Positions 1-11,362 of a stretch of 64,000 nucleotides of DNA are shown piece after piece. Under the pieces are notes generated by a model. The model worked only from the letters and a program-made list of their open reading frames with translations. It had not been told where the DNA came from and searched no databases. Location of the stretch: NCBI GenBank assembly GCA_024529925.1, contig JAFEUB010000774.1, forward strand, positions 186,001 through 250,000, in the 5' to 3' direction. The DNA comes from Ophthalmolycus amberensis (Eukaryota > Chordata > Actinopteri > Perciformes > Zoarcidae). Numbering within the stretch: the first letter of the stretch is position 1; every line of letters begins with the position of its first letter. A program made the translations under genes and the position numbers.

Positions 1-70
1 AGTGATCCAAATGGCTTCAATGTGCTGAACACGACAAAAGATGTATGAAAAGTTGCTATTGCCGTGTCCT
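1..70 (-). other. paxbp1: paxbp1 3' UTR, partial
   Basis: Sequence downstream of the paxbp1 stop codon on the minus strand. No polyadenylation signal is seen before the window edge, so the transcript end lies outside. Confidence 0.7.
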
Positions 71-191
71 CTACGACTTGGCTTCCAAAAGAGGCTTGAT
101 GTCTTTAATGCCGTGCTCTGCTGCCACTGCGATGATGTGGTCCAGGGCATTCATGTGGCCCAACATCTTCACCACCTCTTTGACTTGGTCC
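71..191 (-). CDS. paxbp1: paxbp1 last coding exon (18)
   Basis: Encodes about residues 885-924 and ends LDHIIAVAAEHGIKDIKPLL, then EAKS and a TAG stop at 71-73. This is the family C-terminus. The acceptor is caacag|GGAC. The 3' UTR continues through positions 70-1 and leaves the window with no AATAAA seen. Confidence 0.95.
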
Positions 192-3100
192 CTGTTGGCA
201 GAAAGGAACAGTTATAAAAGACGCAGTACAGACAAAACCCGTACATTGTCATTTTGTGCTTCAACCAAACAACCCTGGCAGTGTAATCTTCCATGGAGCT
301 ATAGCTGAAGTCAAGTTCCCCAAATAGAGACAAACAAACTGTACAGTATCTGCAGAGCTTCTTACTTGGCAGTGCGCCGATCTACATCGGACCCGCCCAA
401 ACTGCTGCGGTGCATCGAGTTGGCCAGGTGGGTGAGGTAGCGACAGAATGGCTCCAACTGAGGCAACGTGCGCTGGCCCTTCAGTCCAGAGAACCACTGC
501 AATGGCAGACACTCCACCACCTGAGAACGGGGACACGAACGGACACGGAGGCGTTAAACACCAGCTCTGCGTCGCCCCGTTCAGTGAGACCCACTGAGCC
601 ACCTGCTCCTCAACAGCAGGTCTGTAGTCACATCATGGATTATTAAATACGGCAGGAAGCCTCTGGAATCATTTGAAAACCTATAATTCGGTGTAAATGC
701 AGTACGGGCTTGTGTAAAGGGAAGTTATATTTTCTCTTATCTGTGAACACAATGGAAGAGACTTGTCCACATTCATTGCACTCTGACGGTGTCTTACAGC
801 CAACAGCGTGGGCTGCTTAGTAGAATAAAATGGCCCTGCTTGTAATCTGTGCACACATTTTTAAAATTGTAATCAAACAATGAATCCTTTTATATCCACT
901 CTCCGGACCAGAGACACAGTTCAGGGAATAAGAAAATAACTTGAACTATCGCTGAAAATCTTAGTTTTATGTTCTAGTGAAATGGAAACCACGTTTCCTC
1001 AGCACCTGATGAATGACGTAGTGATATCACTAAACATAATTTATGGTATTCTCATGGCTGTAAAATGTAAACTATTACAGAACAAGTCAGTTAATCTAAA
1101 ACAAGCATTCTGACGACATCTAGTGTCTATTTACACGTGAAGCTACAAAAACAGCCGGTGGGTCTCCTACCTTCTGACACTTTGGGACATTGTCCGCTCC
1201 AGTGTCCGTGGTCTGCAGTGCAGAGAGGATGTATCTATTCACGGTGCTGTCCAGCGCCAGATCCTTCAGACAGGAACTGGATAAGATTCCTTCCCACTGC
1301 AGGATGTTGCCCAGTAGCTAAGACGAAAACACAACGGCAAATCAATAACCAACTACGGGGGTTTTTTTTTTTAGCTACCACAGAAGTAAAAACACGGTTT
1401 ACTCCACGTCTGCACACACCTTAACACAGGACCAGAACTGCCGCTGGTAGAATAAGTAGGGGCCGCTGTTCTTGTTCTCCAACACACTGAAGAGAAGCAA
1501 AAAAACACACACTTGTAATCAGTAAGTGTCGTCGTATAGATTGACGAAAAACACAAACTGGACTTCCTCTATTATGTAATGTACTTTTTGGGGTAGAGTG
1601 GAAGGAAGACATCTTCATCCAGAGTCCGCCTGGTCCTGAAGACAATCGTTTTCAAAAGCTCCTTATGAGAGAAAAAAAAAAAGGAAATCAACATGATCAT
1701 AATTCTATCACGAGAGCCAACGCAAAGTCTTGATTTGCAGGTGAAGTACATTATGTTTATGTAAGCGAGTGAACGGTACCTGTGTGTATCTGTTGTCCCC
1801 ATGCAGCACAGTGGGGTAGCCTTTCACGAGTCTGTGAATGAAGCCCACCAGCCCGGCCGTCTGACTGTTCGACAGCGGGTCCCAGACTTCCTCTGCCAAC
1901 ACTGACACACAAAGCAATCCATAAATACACAGATTTGTACATGAACATCTTAGTATGCAGAGTGTGACCGTGCGGGTTACTCTACCTGTCAGTTGGGAGA
2001 GGATGACCTTCTCCACAATAGCGGGCAGCAGGCTGATATCCCCGTCTCCTCTCTGCGACGTGCTGTGCTCCTCGAAGCCGTAGAACAGCAGCGACTCAAA
2101 CCACAGCATGTACTCGAAATTTGCACACTGAGCCTGGCCAGCAGGAGAAAAAAAAGACAAGTGGTTTTGAGAGTTCACCTCTCCCATTTCAAAAAGCTAA
2201 ATGCTCCACTACAAGTATACACGTGCCTCACCTCAAGAGGGTTCCATGTGATCAGCTGCAGGCGGACCAACGGGTTAAAGAGTTTGGGCAGACACAGGCC
2301 GATGTAAGCATCTCTGTAGCAGTCGGCGTATTCTCTCCTCCACACTTCAAAGTGGGATTTGATGCAATCAAGAGAATGAAAGTCCTCCACCGCATCCTCA
2401 AACACTTTCTTACATTCCCGGCTGATACGATCTGGATGAGACGAAAGGCTTCAGTTAGCCACGAACTACAGAATGTCTGATGCTTGTTATGTCTGTTTAC
2501 TGTCACTTCTGCAGCAACTTGATGACGCACCTTTCTCCATGTTGAAGCTGGTGATGTCAGTCGAGGTCTCCTCATCGTCGGACGATAAGCCTTCTTTGTG
2601 CTCAGCCCTCTTTCCGTTCTGCTCTCTAGCTTGTCGCCGGCGAGTTCTGCACCCAAAAGCACAAAGGCAGAATTTATGGTAAACTGAAACCAGCTTGGCA
2701 CTAAAATGACTCAAAACAATAACTTAGGGTCTCTTGCATGGTAAACACATTCTTTACAAACCAAACTAGGCTGCATTTTTGTGGATAAAATCACAGAAGG
2801 CTAAGCTCCGATGTAAGTTTAGGCATACCGGGACCATAGTACCAGTATGCCTAGTATCTCGTCACATGAATCTAGCCGACAAATCCCTGAAAACGTGTCT
2901 TTGAGGAGGATTTAGCTTCGTACCGTCGTGCTTCTCTTTCCGCTATCCGCCTCTGACGACTGTTCTCTTGGTAAACTGCGCGGTCGCGACCAAACGAGTC
3001 CAGATTAGGAGCCATGACAGCTTTACCTGCAAGAGACAGGAGTCATGTTAGAACCAGCAATAACAAGCTGAGACAAACCCATAACCCCATTCTATATTCT

Positions 3101-3222
3101 GGGCCCTAAACACCGCACACAACAAATTTAGAATAATCCAAAAGACTTGAAAATCTAAATTAGACGAGACAGGCAAGTTACAGGCAAAAGGATTGTTTTT
3201 AAAACGTATGAAACAAGTTAAA

Positions 3223-3256
<34 letters not shown>

Positions 3257-6200
3257 TCAGCTAAACCTCCTAATATGTAAAAGGTAACACCAGCAACAAC
3301 ATGTAATTTTGGTATTGTTCATTTTCTAGTCACTTACCTGGCTGCAACATGTTACAGTGAAAGTGACAGATGACACGTCACTGACAGATCATTTATCTTT
3401 ACTTAGTGACTCATTGCTTGAGCTGAGTTACAAGCGCCCAGCTGACTGCGAGACTCGGCCAATAAAGAGTAGCCGAAACAGCTCCTCCAATAAAAACAGT
3501 TCTCATGTAGGAACATCCACTCAACTCACACCTCGATTAACCGTAACACACACTCATGAGGGGAAACAAACGGGGGTTGTGGGTAACAAGAATGTGCAGA
3601 GCAAACACACACACTCACACTCATTCATTCACTCACTCACACAGAGAACTAACGAGGCCGTTCAAATAAATCATAAAAACCTTCAAGATGGACTGACTTG
3701 AAAGGCTTGCAAACTCCGACGATTCATCTTTAATATCATCCTGTCTTCTCTGGACAAGTCGTGAGGCACGTTGCCTTAGTAACTGGTGCATGGCCGCCTC
3801 CAGCTCCAGGACAGCAGGCACCTGAAAGATATGATGCCTTCTGTGACCTCTGACCCAAACAAAAAAGCCAGGGCTCCGAGTCACAGGGAGTTCTGGCTGA
3901 AGGGACAAGAGGAGCATGATGGACAGAATAACACTGGAACCTAAATACCGCTGGTGTTGAGTGAAAACTCACATCTCGAAAATGTCATATTTATTTGAAG
4001 GAAAGCTTGAACGCTATGGACTTTTGTTCAGCCGACGTTTTAGGCTGAAAATAATGATAATCCCGAGTCAACGGCAGAACTACATGCCTTTTAAAGTTAA
4101 TGCAATAACACCACAAAACTGTAGAGTTTTTACCCAACACGGACAATATACAGTTCCAGTATTGATGTTCACACTGTATTCACGCCATACTAGAGTCATA
4201 CTGATAATGGCTGCTTAAGTGTCCTGTTCCCATCACCTAACAGGGTTCAAACAGACATCAGTGTGTATGAGGAAACACATGTTGGGGCAGCTGGCAGGCC
4301 TGTCCTCGCTGTGCTCCATGCAGATGACTGAATTATTCTATTTGGACGTGCATTCAGCTAGCTGTAGCTCGTGTCGGAGACATCATTTCGCTAAGATCGG
4401 AAATTTGTGTATAAAGTCAAACATACATGGAGTTTGCTCCAAGTGACTGATTCGCAGTCACACTGGCTCTTCAGCTCTGGTACCTAGCGTCAATAATAGC
4501 GTCTTTAAAATGCTTTTTTTATCTCAATTAATGTTTCACAATACAAACTTCTCATTGTATCCTATCCCTTTAAAAATCCACATCAAGTGCTCATAGACCA
4601 CACAGACACAAATCAGAAGACAGCTAATCAGACAGCAGATGAATTCTCCCTTACCTTTTCACTGAAACACTCAAGCAAGTCTCCAACATACCCTCGCATC
4701 TCTTGCAAGAATTTATATTGATCTGCATTGTCATTGGACGAGCCCTCCAGCTGCAGTATGGCGCTCTTGGAGGCCGCTAGGTCTTCTTCGATCTGTTTGT
4801 TGCGGCTGGCGTTTGCGTTGTTGCCTGCGCGCATTTGGCTGAGCCTGCGGACGCATGACATACAGGGGGAAAGACGGTAATGATGACTTAGTCGAGGCTG
4901 AGAAAAGCAGAGAAATGCTGCCATCAAATGAAACAACATGAAAACAGATTCAAAGAGACAAGGAGCTAAAACGGTGCACTCGTTTGTAAACCCCCTCCGG
5001 ACCTCCACACTCCCGCTCTGGCCCTTAGATCTGTGGATAGGGTCCACGGCACACAAAGATGGCCGCAGTTGAGCTGAAGACTGATATTAGATGTTGCCGC
5101 CGTCTTCCACTGAACCTACCTATCCTGCAGGCGTTTCTTTACCAGATCAATGGATACCGGCGTTAGATCGCTAATAGGCGTGCCGTAGAGAACGGAGCCG
5201 TTGTCTGCGCGGCCCGTCGGCTTGGCGGGCAGCGGGGCCACGGTGCTGTAGGTGAAAGGCATGCTGTAGGCAGACCCGTATGGTTGGCTCTCGTAGCTGT
5301 TCTGGTAGTAGACCGCGTTGTCCTCTGGCTGACTGCTTTGGACCTATTAGAGATAAGAAATTCACGACATGCTTTTTAATATGACAACAAACCAAAAGGC
5401 ATTCAATATACAATGATATTAAAGGAGCAAAGCATCAGTACTGCACAGCTTACCTGGGGTATGCTGATTCCTTTCCTAATCTGCTCCTGCTCCCAACGGA
5501 TCACCTCCTCATCCTGACCTGGATCCAGCGCCTCGTCATCACTGCCCTCAATACCTGTGCATGTGGAGGGCATTGTCGTGTCTTAGAGACAACGGATTGA
5601 AAACAGTTGTATATAATCACTGAACGGCCACTGCACCATTTTCGTAGGTTACCTATCTCCTCGGCAATCTTTTGCCTCTGGCTTTTGTTCTTGACTCCGC
5701 TGAAGCTGATCCTCTTCTCGTCCTCGTCTTCGTCGTCGCTGGCATCTTGTTCTTCTTCCCGCACCATGCGCTTCTTGGGGGTCTCGGTCTCTACGAGAGG
5801 GGGCTCACCCCCCAGCTCTCTAGCTAGTTGTCTGCGCTTTCTGGCAGCATGGATGAATGCCGCATCAGGGATCTCCCCTATCGTAAGAGAGAAACAGGTC
5901 TTGATCTTAGTTCTTGTGTGTCCAAATACCAGATTTCAAATATTCCAGGTTTGGAGGCAAAGTGATGTACGCAATGAGCCAGGGGGGGTTTGAACAACAG
6001 ATCAGAGGACCAACAATTCAGAGACGGGTACAGAGTAAACAGAAATAAACAAACTCAGTGATATATACTATTACATATCTGTCAACAAGAACAGGAGTTG
6101 GCCTGTTAAGACTGGTTGTGCCAGTGCTTACAGTTGAAACATTTAACAGGCATTTAAATGTGTGTATGTGTGTGTTACCTGGTCTCAGGCTGCCGAGGGA

Positions 6201-7269
6201 GGAAAGCGTGTTGAACGACGCTGCAGCGATGTTGCTCTTGATGACTTGACTTTGTGCTTGGCCACCTTGACTCTTGGCCTCCTCCTCCTGTTCATTGCCA
6301 CTGTCCACCTCCATTTCTTCCTCCCCCTGTTCACTGCCCGCTCTGCTGGTCACTTCCTCTTTGATGGCAACCGCAGGCTGAGGTGGTGCATCTAGGAAAA
6401 CCGGATGCAGAGAAAAATGAGTGGGAGGAGGATAACAGATCTGACAAACTAATAACAAATGTCTTCAACTTCAGAAAATAGATCTTAAAATTTGATTCAA
6501 TCTGGCTGATAATTTTGATGGATTCCTATAAATGGTAATGCAATATGATGATTGTTTTGGTTGTGATAACAGACCCACCTGATTTAATTTCATGTCTGTT
6601 TCCAGACTTCTCCAAGTCATCCTTGTATTCTTTCTTCAGCTGTTTGACGATCTTCTTGCTGTGATTGGATTTCTTCACTCGGAACACCTCGGATCCTTCT
6701 GTTTACAAACAGAGTCAAGATAAGCGTGCACATCATCCAGGTCAAGTTGGTGCTACTGGGAATGATTCCCGGAAAACAAAAGTACTTAACGTTAACTAAC
6801 GCTAGCTTACAACGTTAATAGTTTATGTAATTATGTTCGTGTCCTATGCAGGAGAAAAGTGTACCGTTAATATGTAAACATGTAAGGACAACACGATCTC
6901 TCAAACACACGTTAACCGGATAGCTACGTTAGCATTGGTTAGCTTACCTTCATCATCGTCGAAACTCAGCAAACTGGCTTTCGTGGGTCCGACCACGGTA
7001 GCTGCAACGATGGGTGTTTCTTTGACTTTCTTTTCTTTCTTGACAGCTCTTATGTTGTACGCGTTAGCCTGAAACCCATTGATGTGGTAGTTATCCGCGG
7101 CGCTGGGTGCTCCGGTAACGCTGGTACTTGAAGCCTCCATAAACGGGATTTCCTCCACGACAGGCCCGAACGACGTCGGCGCCACTGGGGGCTGTCGACC
7201 CTCCTCCTGGTCGTCCTCGTCGGACTCATTCCGCCGTCGAAAGTTAGCTCGTTTCGCCTTTTTAAACAT
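71..7269 (-). CDS. paxbp1: PAX3- and PAX7-binding protein 1 (GCFC1), complete coding region in 18 exons
   Basis: Nuclear GCFC-family protein. In mammals it links PAX3/PAX7 to histone H3K4 methylation machinery, and the family is also tied to spliceosome factors (established knowledge). Joined on the minus strand: 6948-7269, 6579-6698, 6179-6391, 5653-5877, 5454-5554, 5120-5343, 4655-4844, 3698-3821, 2924-3026, 2531-2646, 2232-2431, 1986-2133, 1780-1901, 1585-1661, 1420-1486, 1171-1317, 366-520, 71-191. The sum is 2775 nt, 924 residues, close to the human length of about 917. All reading phases agree at the junctions and all introns are GT-AG. Seen in order: basic N-terminus MFKKAKRANF; acidic stretches in exons 3 and 4; coiled-coil-like region near residues 395-465 with YKFLQEMRGYV (445-455); RASRLVQRRQDDIKDE (from 483); GLSSDDEETSTDI (from 560); and the GCFC domain with AYIGLCLPKLFNP (from 621) and MLWFESLLFYG (from 655). 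The start matches the family N-terminus and has A at -3. No frameshift or premature stop was seen. Confidence 0.97.
366..520 (-). CDS. paxbp1: paxbp1 coding exon 17
   Basis: Encodes about residues 834-885: CLPLQWFSGLKGQRTLPQLE, then FCRYLTHLANSMHRSSLGGS. It aligns with the human CFPKQWFMNLKGERTISQLE segment. The acceptor is ctcag|GTGG and the donor CCAA|gtaag. Confidence 0.95.
1171..1317 (-). CDS. paxbp1: paxbp1 coding exon 16
   Basis: Encodes residues 785-833: LLGNILQWEGILSSSCLKDL, then NRYILSALQ. It is exactly 49 codons in phase 0. The acceptor is cttag|CTAC and the donor AGAAG|gtagga. Confidence 0.95.
1420..1486 (-). CDS. paxbp1: paxbp1 coding exon 15
   Basis: Encodes about residues 762-784, NVLENKNSGPYLFYQRQFW, then SCVK. 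It is nearly identical to human. The donor AAG|gtgtgt is usable but not optimal. Confidence 0.95.
1585..1661 (-). CDS. paxbp1: paxbp1 coding exon 14
   Basis: Encodes about residues 737-762, ELLKTIVFRTRRTLDEDVFL, then PLYPK. RRTLDxDVFxPLYPKN is a family hallmark. The acceptor follows a long pyrimidine run and reads cataag|GAG. Confidence 0.95.
1780..1901 (-). CDS. paxbp1: paxbp1 coding exon 13
   Basis: Encodes about residues 696-736, VLAEEVWDPLSNSQTAGLVG through VKGYPTVLHGDNRYTQ, matching the human WDPFSTTQT and NGYPSVV region. The donor is CACAG|gtacc. Confidence 0.95.
1986..2133 (-). CDS. paxbp1: paxbp1 coding exon 12
   Basis: Encodes about residues 647-696 of the GCFC domain: FEYMLWFESLLFYGFEE and LLPAIVEKVILSQLT. 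The acceptor is ggccag|GCTC and the donor ACAG|gtaga. Confidence 0.96.
2232..2431 (-). CDS. paxbp1: paxbp1 coding exon 11
   Basis: Encodes about residues 580-646, the start of the GCFC domain: VFEDAVEDFHSLDCIKSHFE, then DAYIGLCLPKLFNPLVRLQL and TWNPLE. The acceptor is tccag|ATCG and the donor TGAG|gtgagg. Confidence 0.96.
2531..2646 (-). CDS. paxbp1: paxbp1 coding exon 10
   Basis: Encodes about residues 541-580: TRRRQAREQNGKRAEHKEGL, then SSDDEETSTDI, a conserved acidic and serine-rich motif. The acceptor is gtgcag|AACT and the donor AAAG|gtgcgt. Confidence 0.95.
2924..3026 (-). CDS. paxbp1: paxbp1 coding exon 9
   Basis: Encodes about residues 507-541: MAPNLDSFGRDRAVYQE and RRIAEREARR, nearly identical to human. 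The acceptor is ttgcag|GTAAAG and the donor GACG|gtacg. Confidence 0.95.
3027..3697 (-). other. paxbp1: paxbp1 intron 8 with a (TAA)n microsatellite
   Basis: Intron of 671 bp between coding exons 8 and 9. It contains an uninterrupted (TAA)n tract at 3226-3256. A 114-codon plus-strand frame at 3357-3701 overlaps the intron and is treated as chance. Confidence 0.85.
3698..3821 (-). CDS. paxbp1: paxbp1 coding exon 8
   Basis: Encodes about residues 466-507, including RASRLVQRRQDDIKDESSEF, identical to the human stretch. The donor TCAA|gtcagt is a weak match to the consensus, but only this junction keeps the frame into exon 9. Confidence 0.95.
3822..4654 (-). other. paxbp1: paxbp1 intron 7, longest intron
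   Basis: Intron of 833 bp between exons 7 and 8. No exon-like, RNA-gene or recognised repeat sequence was seen in it. Confidence 0.8.
4655..4844 (-). CDS. paxbp1: paxbp1 coding exon 7
   Basis: Encodes about residues 402-465. The first half is variable (LSQMRAGNNANASRNKQIEE). The second half is strongly conserved: LEGSSxxxADQYKFLQEMRGYVGDLLECFSEK. The donor is AAAAG|gtaagg. Confidence 0.96.
5120..5343 (-). CDS. paxbp1: paxbp1 coding exon 6
   Basis: Encodes about residues 328-402: a tyrosine-rich linker (VYYQNSYESQPYGSAYSMPF) followed by TPVSIDLVKKRLQDR, which begins the coiled-coil-like region. The acceptor is aatag|GTCC and the donor ATAG|gtaggt. Confidence 0.95.
5454..5554 (-). CDS. paxbp1: paxbp1 coding exon 5
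   Basis: Encodes about residues 294-327: GIEGSDDEALDPGQDEE, then RWEQEQIRKGISIPQ, the best conserved part of the N-terminal half. The donor is CCCAG|gtaagc. Confidence 0.96.
5653..5877 (-). CDS. paxbp1: paxbp1 coding exon 4
   Basis: Encodes about residues 219-294. It carries EIPDAAFIHAARKRRQLARE, an acidic DASDDEDEDEKR run and KSQRQKIAEEI, all matching human PAXBP1 in order. The acceptor is gatag|GGG and the donor ATAG|gtaac. Confidence 0.96.
6179..6391 (-). CDS. paxbp1: paxbp1 coding exon 3
   Basis: Encodes about residues 148-219. It is acidic (EQGEEEMEVDSGNEQEEE) and ends in the conserved FNTLSSLGSLRPG. The acceptor is cctag|ATGC and the donor CCAG|gtaac. Confidence 0.95.
6579..6698 (-). 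CDS. paxbp1: paxbp1 coding exon 2
   Basis: Encodes about residues 108-148, EEGSEVFRVKKSNHSKKIVK onward: a highly basic conserved segment (KKSxxSKKIVKxLKKEYKxDLEKS). The acceptor is aacag|AAGG and the donor TCAG|gtgggt. Confidence 0.95.
6948..7269 (-). CDS. paxbp1: paxbp1 coding exon 1
   Basis: Encodes residues 1-107 and the first base of codon 108. It starts MFKKAKRANFRRRNESDEDD and ends in SLLSFDDDE, matching the family's 'ASLLSF(D/Q)DEE' region. The proline- and glycine-rich middle known from mammals is replaced by a shorter, different sequence. The donor is GAAG|gtaagc. Confidence 0.95.
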
Positions 7270-7440
7270 GATGCTTCTCTGCTAAATGCAACAGCGCATG
7301 GTATAAACGTAGGGCACCTTAAAATTGTGCTTCGAGCAGAAGGAAACTATACCCACACTGCAAGTCGGCCATTTTCTGTCAGATAGTGAGTTTCTTCTTC
7401 TTCGTCAAAAATGTAAGCTGCGCACAATACTGCCCTCTAT
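7270..7440 (-). promoter_or_regulatory. paxbp1: Probable paxbp1 5' UTR and core promoter region
   Basis: Lies directly upstream of the paxbp1 start codon. On the minus strand it contains aaaatggccg (7370-7379 on plus, reading cggccatttt), which resembles a YY1 site, a common element near the start of TATA-less housekeeping promoters. No TATA box is evident and there is no dense CpG island. The transcription start cannot be placed from sequence alone. Confidence 0.45.
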
Positions 7441-10400
7441 TGTTCAAAATGGGTACAGACGCGCCTCAGAGACGTGCACGACAATTTGGTACAAGAATGA
7501 ATAAATAAAATGAATGCAAAACACGAGCAGAAAGTGATCATTTGTTGAGACAGTGTACATCAAATTTGAGGCTAATGTTGAAAATGTGCCTGTTTTTTTA
7601 TTCTGCGTTTTCCAAAGTCCATTGTACAAATATGAAAAAATGTGTTTTCTGTTTGATTACATTTATTGTTTAGTTTCTTGTTCCATTTATCAATTTAAAT
7701 GAAACAAGAAAGGCAAAACAAAGTACGTGTGACCCTCATGTGAGCACGGGACAGTGCAATTAAGCGTTATGTCTTACAATATATAAAGCTTTCAATATAT
7801 GCTCAACTAGTGCTATATTTGAGATTACAGTAAGGGAATTATAAATATCCGGTCTATGTGACAAATCGTCTGTGTTTAGTATCAAATTACCATGATGGAG
7901 ATCACCAGGAAGTGCAAACTTTGCACTGAAAGTGGCATTATCAACTGAATGAAATCTGTCATAAATATCCACAAAACAGTCGTAAACTAAGTCTTGAATA
8001 TGGCGTGTAACACTAAACCTTATAGTTTGTCAGATTGGCCTGTTTGTAGGACAGCGGGGTGCTTGTCTATTTGGCCATGGACGTATTGACTTGGCTTAAA
8101 TAATAAAACCCATTGAATCCACATTAGGAACATGCGTGTTGTTGGGTGGGCTATCTGTGCTTGTCAATAAGATCTGCGGTCATCAGTTTATGTTTAAGAA
8201 GATAGACAGACAAATAAATACATGAAATAGTACTAGAAGAAACAGTTGAAAGACTTTCAACAGTATGACCTTCCCACATCTCCTTTCTCACAAATTCCTT
8301 TTCTTCAAAAATGGTCTCCTTTCATTTTACCTCACTTTCATTCACCCCTCATTATCTCTGGGCTATATCTTTCCCTTTCCTGACGACAGCTTTTTGAATA
8401 ATAGTCTGGAGAAGATGATTCAAATGCAAACCCTTGAAATGGCCCCTGATTGTATGGTGGCGTGTTAAACACATGGACAAGGATAGAGTTGAGAGGAGCA
8501 TATGTCTCTCCTGATAGAAACAGATAATATGCATTCTGGACTACGACAGCATTCAGTTCCTTTAATAAATGACATGAGCTGCGGTTAGCGAGGGTCATTA
8601 CAGACACGGTGTAGTGTGCGCTGTGGTAGTGATAATAACTGCTGAAATTAAAGTGTCACCACAGATGAAGCTGGAGTGATATGTTGTGATTGATTAACAT
8701 CAAGATGACCATTTGCCATTTAAACGATAATTGGAGATAAATTTCTTCCCATTGACGGTAGAATTACAGTTTTGAAGTCCCAGAGCCCCCTTTTTTGTCT
8801 CCATACCACATTCACACATTCATCATTAGAGCAAAAAACATATTCTTATCCTATTGTTTTATAGTAAGAAGTGCAGGTTTGAATCAATTAATTGCTACTG
8901 ACAAAGCTGTAGTGGTTAGCATTTTCGAGAATATTTTTCTTTACTTCAATAAAGTATGCAGTAAAGACCGGAGTATGCATGAAAATAACAAGTAGTGATG
9001 ATGGAAAGTTAAGGAATGTGCTGTATTGCTCATGAATGCACACCTAATGTGCATATGGATGTGCATCGTCGGAAGTATAATAAACCCTCTGAATTCCATA
9101 TTAGAGGGGCCTGTCTTTCAGAGTAAGTTAAAGCAAGTTTCATATAAAGGACATCATCTTCACACATATCTATTGTTATATGGTAATTTTTCCACTTTGG
9201 GAAATTAACGACTTGTAAGAGCTTCCCATCAGCTGAGCTCTTAAGAACTTGTACTGCTTCGGTTCTTGGATATAAATCCTTAAAACGTCATTCTTCCGTC
9301 TACTGTTAAAGTAGCTTGATGATCAGAAACAGTTAAGGCAATTTCATCGGTTTAAACCAAGTTGGAAAGACTAACGTGGCCTGGCTTTGGTCCCATGAGG
9401 AATCTCATTCCTCTATATACCGCTTGGGGGCACTGTAGTCCCTTGTAAGCAAACGGCTGTGTCTTATTTGTGGCCAAGGTGTGCTCATAGTTCACTCATG
9501 TATAAATGCTAATGAAATACAATGACATTTCCTGATCCAGTGAAAGTATCTGAAACAAGCCAGCATGAATATAGATGACATCAATACCGCTGCTCAAAGG
9601 TTCATCAAATTACTCCTCTTATCGCTAAGATGAAGCTATGTGACCAGGTGATTATTTGTATAAGGAAAAGCTATTTAATTTGTGTGAGACGTATATCATT
9701 ATTTGTTTGGGTGTTTGTGTGTATGTGTGTGCAGGGGACCGTGGTAAGCGGGAGCAGAGTATATATTTCTTCTTTGAGTAGTGCAGCAGGAGTGGTGCCA
9801 CTTTAAATTGCCCCCGCAGGATACAGTATAACTATGAAAGCAAAGTTATAGAAGCCAAGGTTTCATTTGCAGTGATGGAACAAACATCAGGGTTGAATAA
9901 CCTGGCTTATTAAATACACAGCGTGCGTGTCAAGAGGTAATGAAGATGGAATGACAATGAAAAAAAAAGGAAAGAGGCGCTGTAATGAAAGGACAAGAGG
10001 ATCTACACCTTCCACCTCTACGCTAAGGACTTCCATTAACACAGGGCTATGTATATTAGTTTGGACAAAATGAAGATGTCCAAATTCATCAGTTTTTAAA
10101 ACAGACATATACCTTAAAGCACACTCTTATAAGAAAAACGAAAACATGTGCCTTTGCTTTCATGAATGCAATCATGTTTTGACAACCGAGGGAGTCCATT
10201 TTCTCTGGAAATGTAATTTTGGAATTAGCTCTTCTTACGTCTGCTCTCAGGTAATGGTGTCCTTTGAAGACCGAAGATTCATGTTGTGATACAAGCACAT
10301 ACGGAAAAATGACTATTGTGGATAACTAATTATACTTATCTCTAACCGGGGATCAGGATTCACTGAGGTAATTTCTGTTGAGACACTCTGTATGCTTTGT

Positions 10401-10900
10401 GCGAGCAGAGTACATTATCCTCCTCGGGCAGAGGAGGAATAACAAGTACGTGCGGCAGGCTTTACTGGCCATTCTTACTACCAATCACTGGGACAAAATC
10501 AAGCAAATAACTGCTATTTGACCACAAATGGACCCAAAATCTCTGACAAACAACAACACACATTTGAAGCACACGCGTGGACTGTCTGACAATTACTTCT
10601 TCTATAGAGAGAATACAACAGCACCAGTCATTCTCTTATACTTGATAGTGTGTTTTGTGTGCATGCGCCAGAAGATCTATTTGATGTGTGTCGGTTAAAG
10701 CAGTCGTCTGCCTTCTCTGACTGCTCATGTCACACACAGCAGAGCTCTCTGTATCTGACTTGATTCCGGCGCGGGGATGTGTTTGTGTTTGTCTCCGGTG
10801 TTAACCCGCACTTGTGAAGACTGCAGTGACCTCTAACTGACTCCTTCATGCATTAGACATTACCCGTCTCATGCTTCTTCTCAAATCCCCTTCCCTTCGA
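7441..10900. other. Intergenic, no gene seen
   Basis: AT-rich single-copy-looking DNA upstream of paxbp1. All frames are short and lack family resemblance. The only note is a weak CTCF-like motif at 9420-9433. Confidence 0.7.
9420..9433 (+). promoter_or_regulatory. Weak CTCF-like motif
   Basis: ccgcttgggggcac agrees with the CTCF core CCASYAGRKGGCRS at 12 of 14 positions. Occupancy is unknown. Confidence 0.25.
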
Positions 10901-10903
10901 CTG

Positions 10904-10922
10904 CCCCCCCCCCCCCCCCCCC
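10904..10922. repeat. Poly(C) tract, 19 C
   Basis: Uninterrupted run of C on the plus strand, so the opposite strand is a G run. The length is prone to sequencing error. Confidence 0.95.
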
Positions 10923-11084
10923 ATTTCTAGTTTATACTCTTCCCTATCTGTACCTTTTAAGTGAAGCCGTTGTTTGTTTTTGTGCCGAGTTTCAGGAGTG
11001 GAGATTGAATGGTGGCAAAGGCTTTGGAGAAGAAAGTTGTCTCAAACTGCGGTGTCAGCAACATCACCTTTCCTCTCCGCCAAC

Positions 11085-11127
11085 CCTCCTCCTCCTCCTC
11101 CTCCTCCTCCTCCTCCTCCTCCTCCTC
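11085..11127. repeat. (CCT)n microsatellite
   Basis: About 14 perfect CCT units forming a homopurine-homopyrimidine tract. The plus-strand frame that crosses it is a poly-proline artefact, not a gene. Confidence 0.95.
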
Positions 11128-11240
11128 TCTCATCTATCACTCAAGGTAACATCAAAGCCTAATCACTGGGAGACATAGTTACACATCCTGTCCAGACAAG
11201 GAAAAGCTATCAGGACTTTTGCTCACTTGTACATTTACGT

Positions 11241-11245
11241 ACACG

Positions 11246-11316
<71 letters not shown>

Positions 11317-11323
11317 ACACACA
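11241..11323. repeat. (AC)n microsatellite
   Basis: About 30 perfect AC units (11251-11310) flanked by imperfect AC units. Thr-His and Cys-Val frames here are artefacts. Confidence 0.97.
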
Positions 11324-11362
11324 TCTCCCGCTTTGCACAGATTCTCCCTCTCCTGACAAATT

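Noticed and set aside
45..2480. Several plus-strand frames (for example 45-308, 410-646, 1137-1424, 1993-2307, 2121-2480)
   Set aside because: They are antisense shadows of paxbp1 exons, which align to the family on the minus strand.
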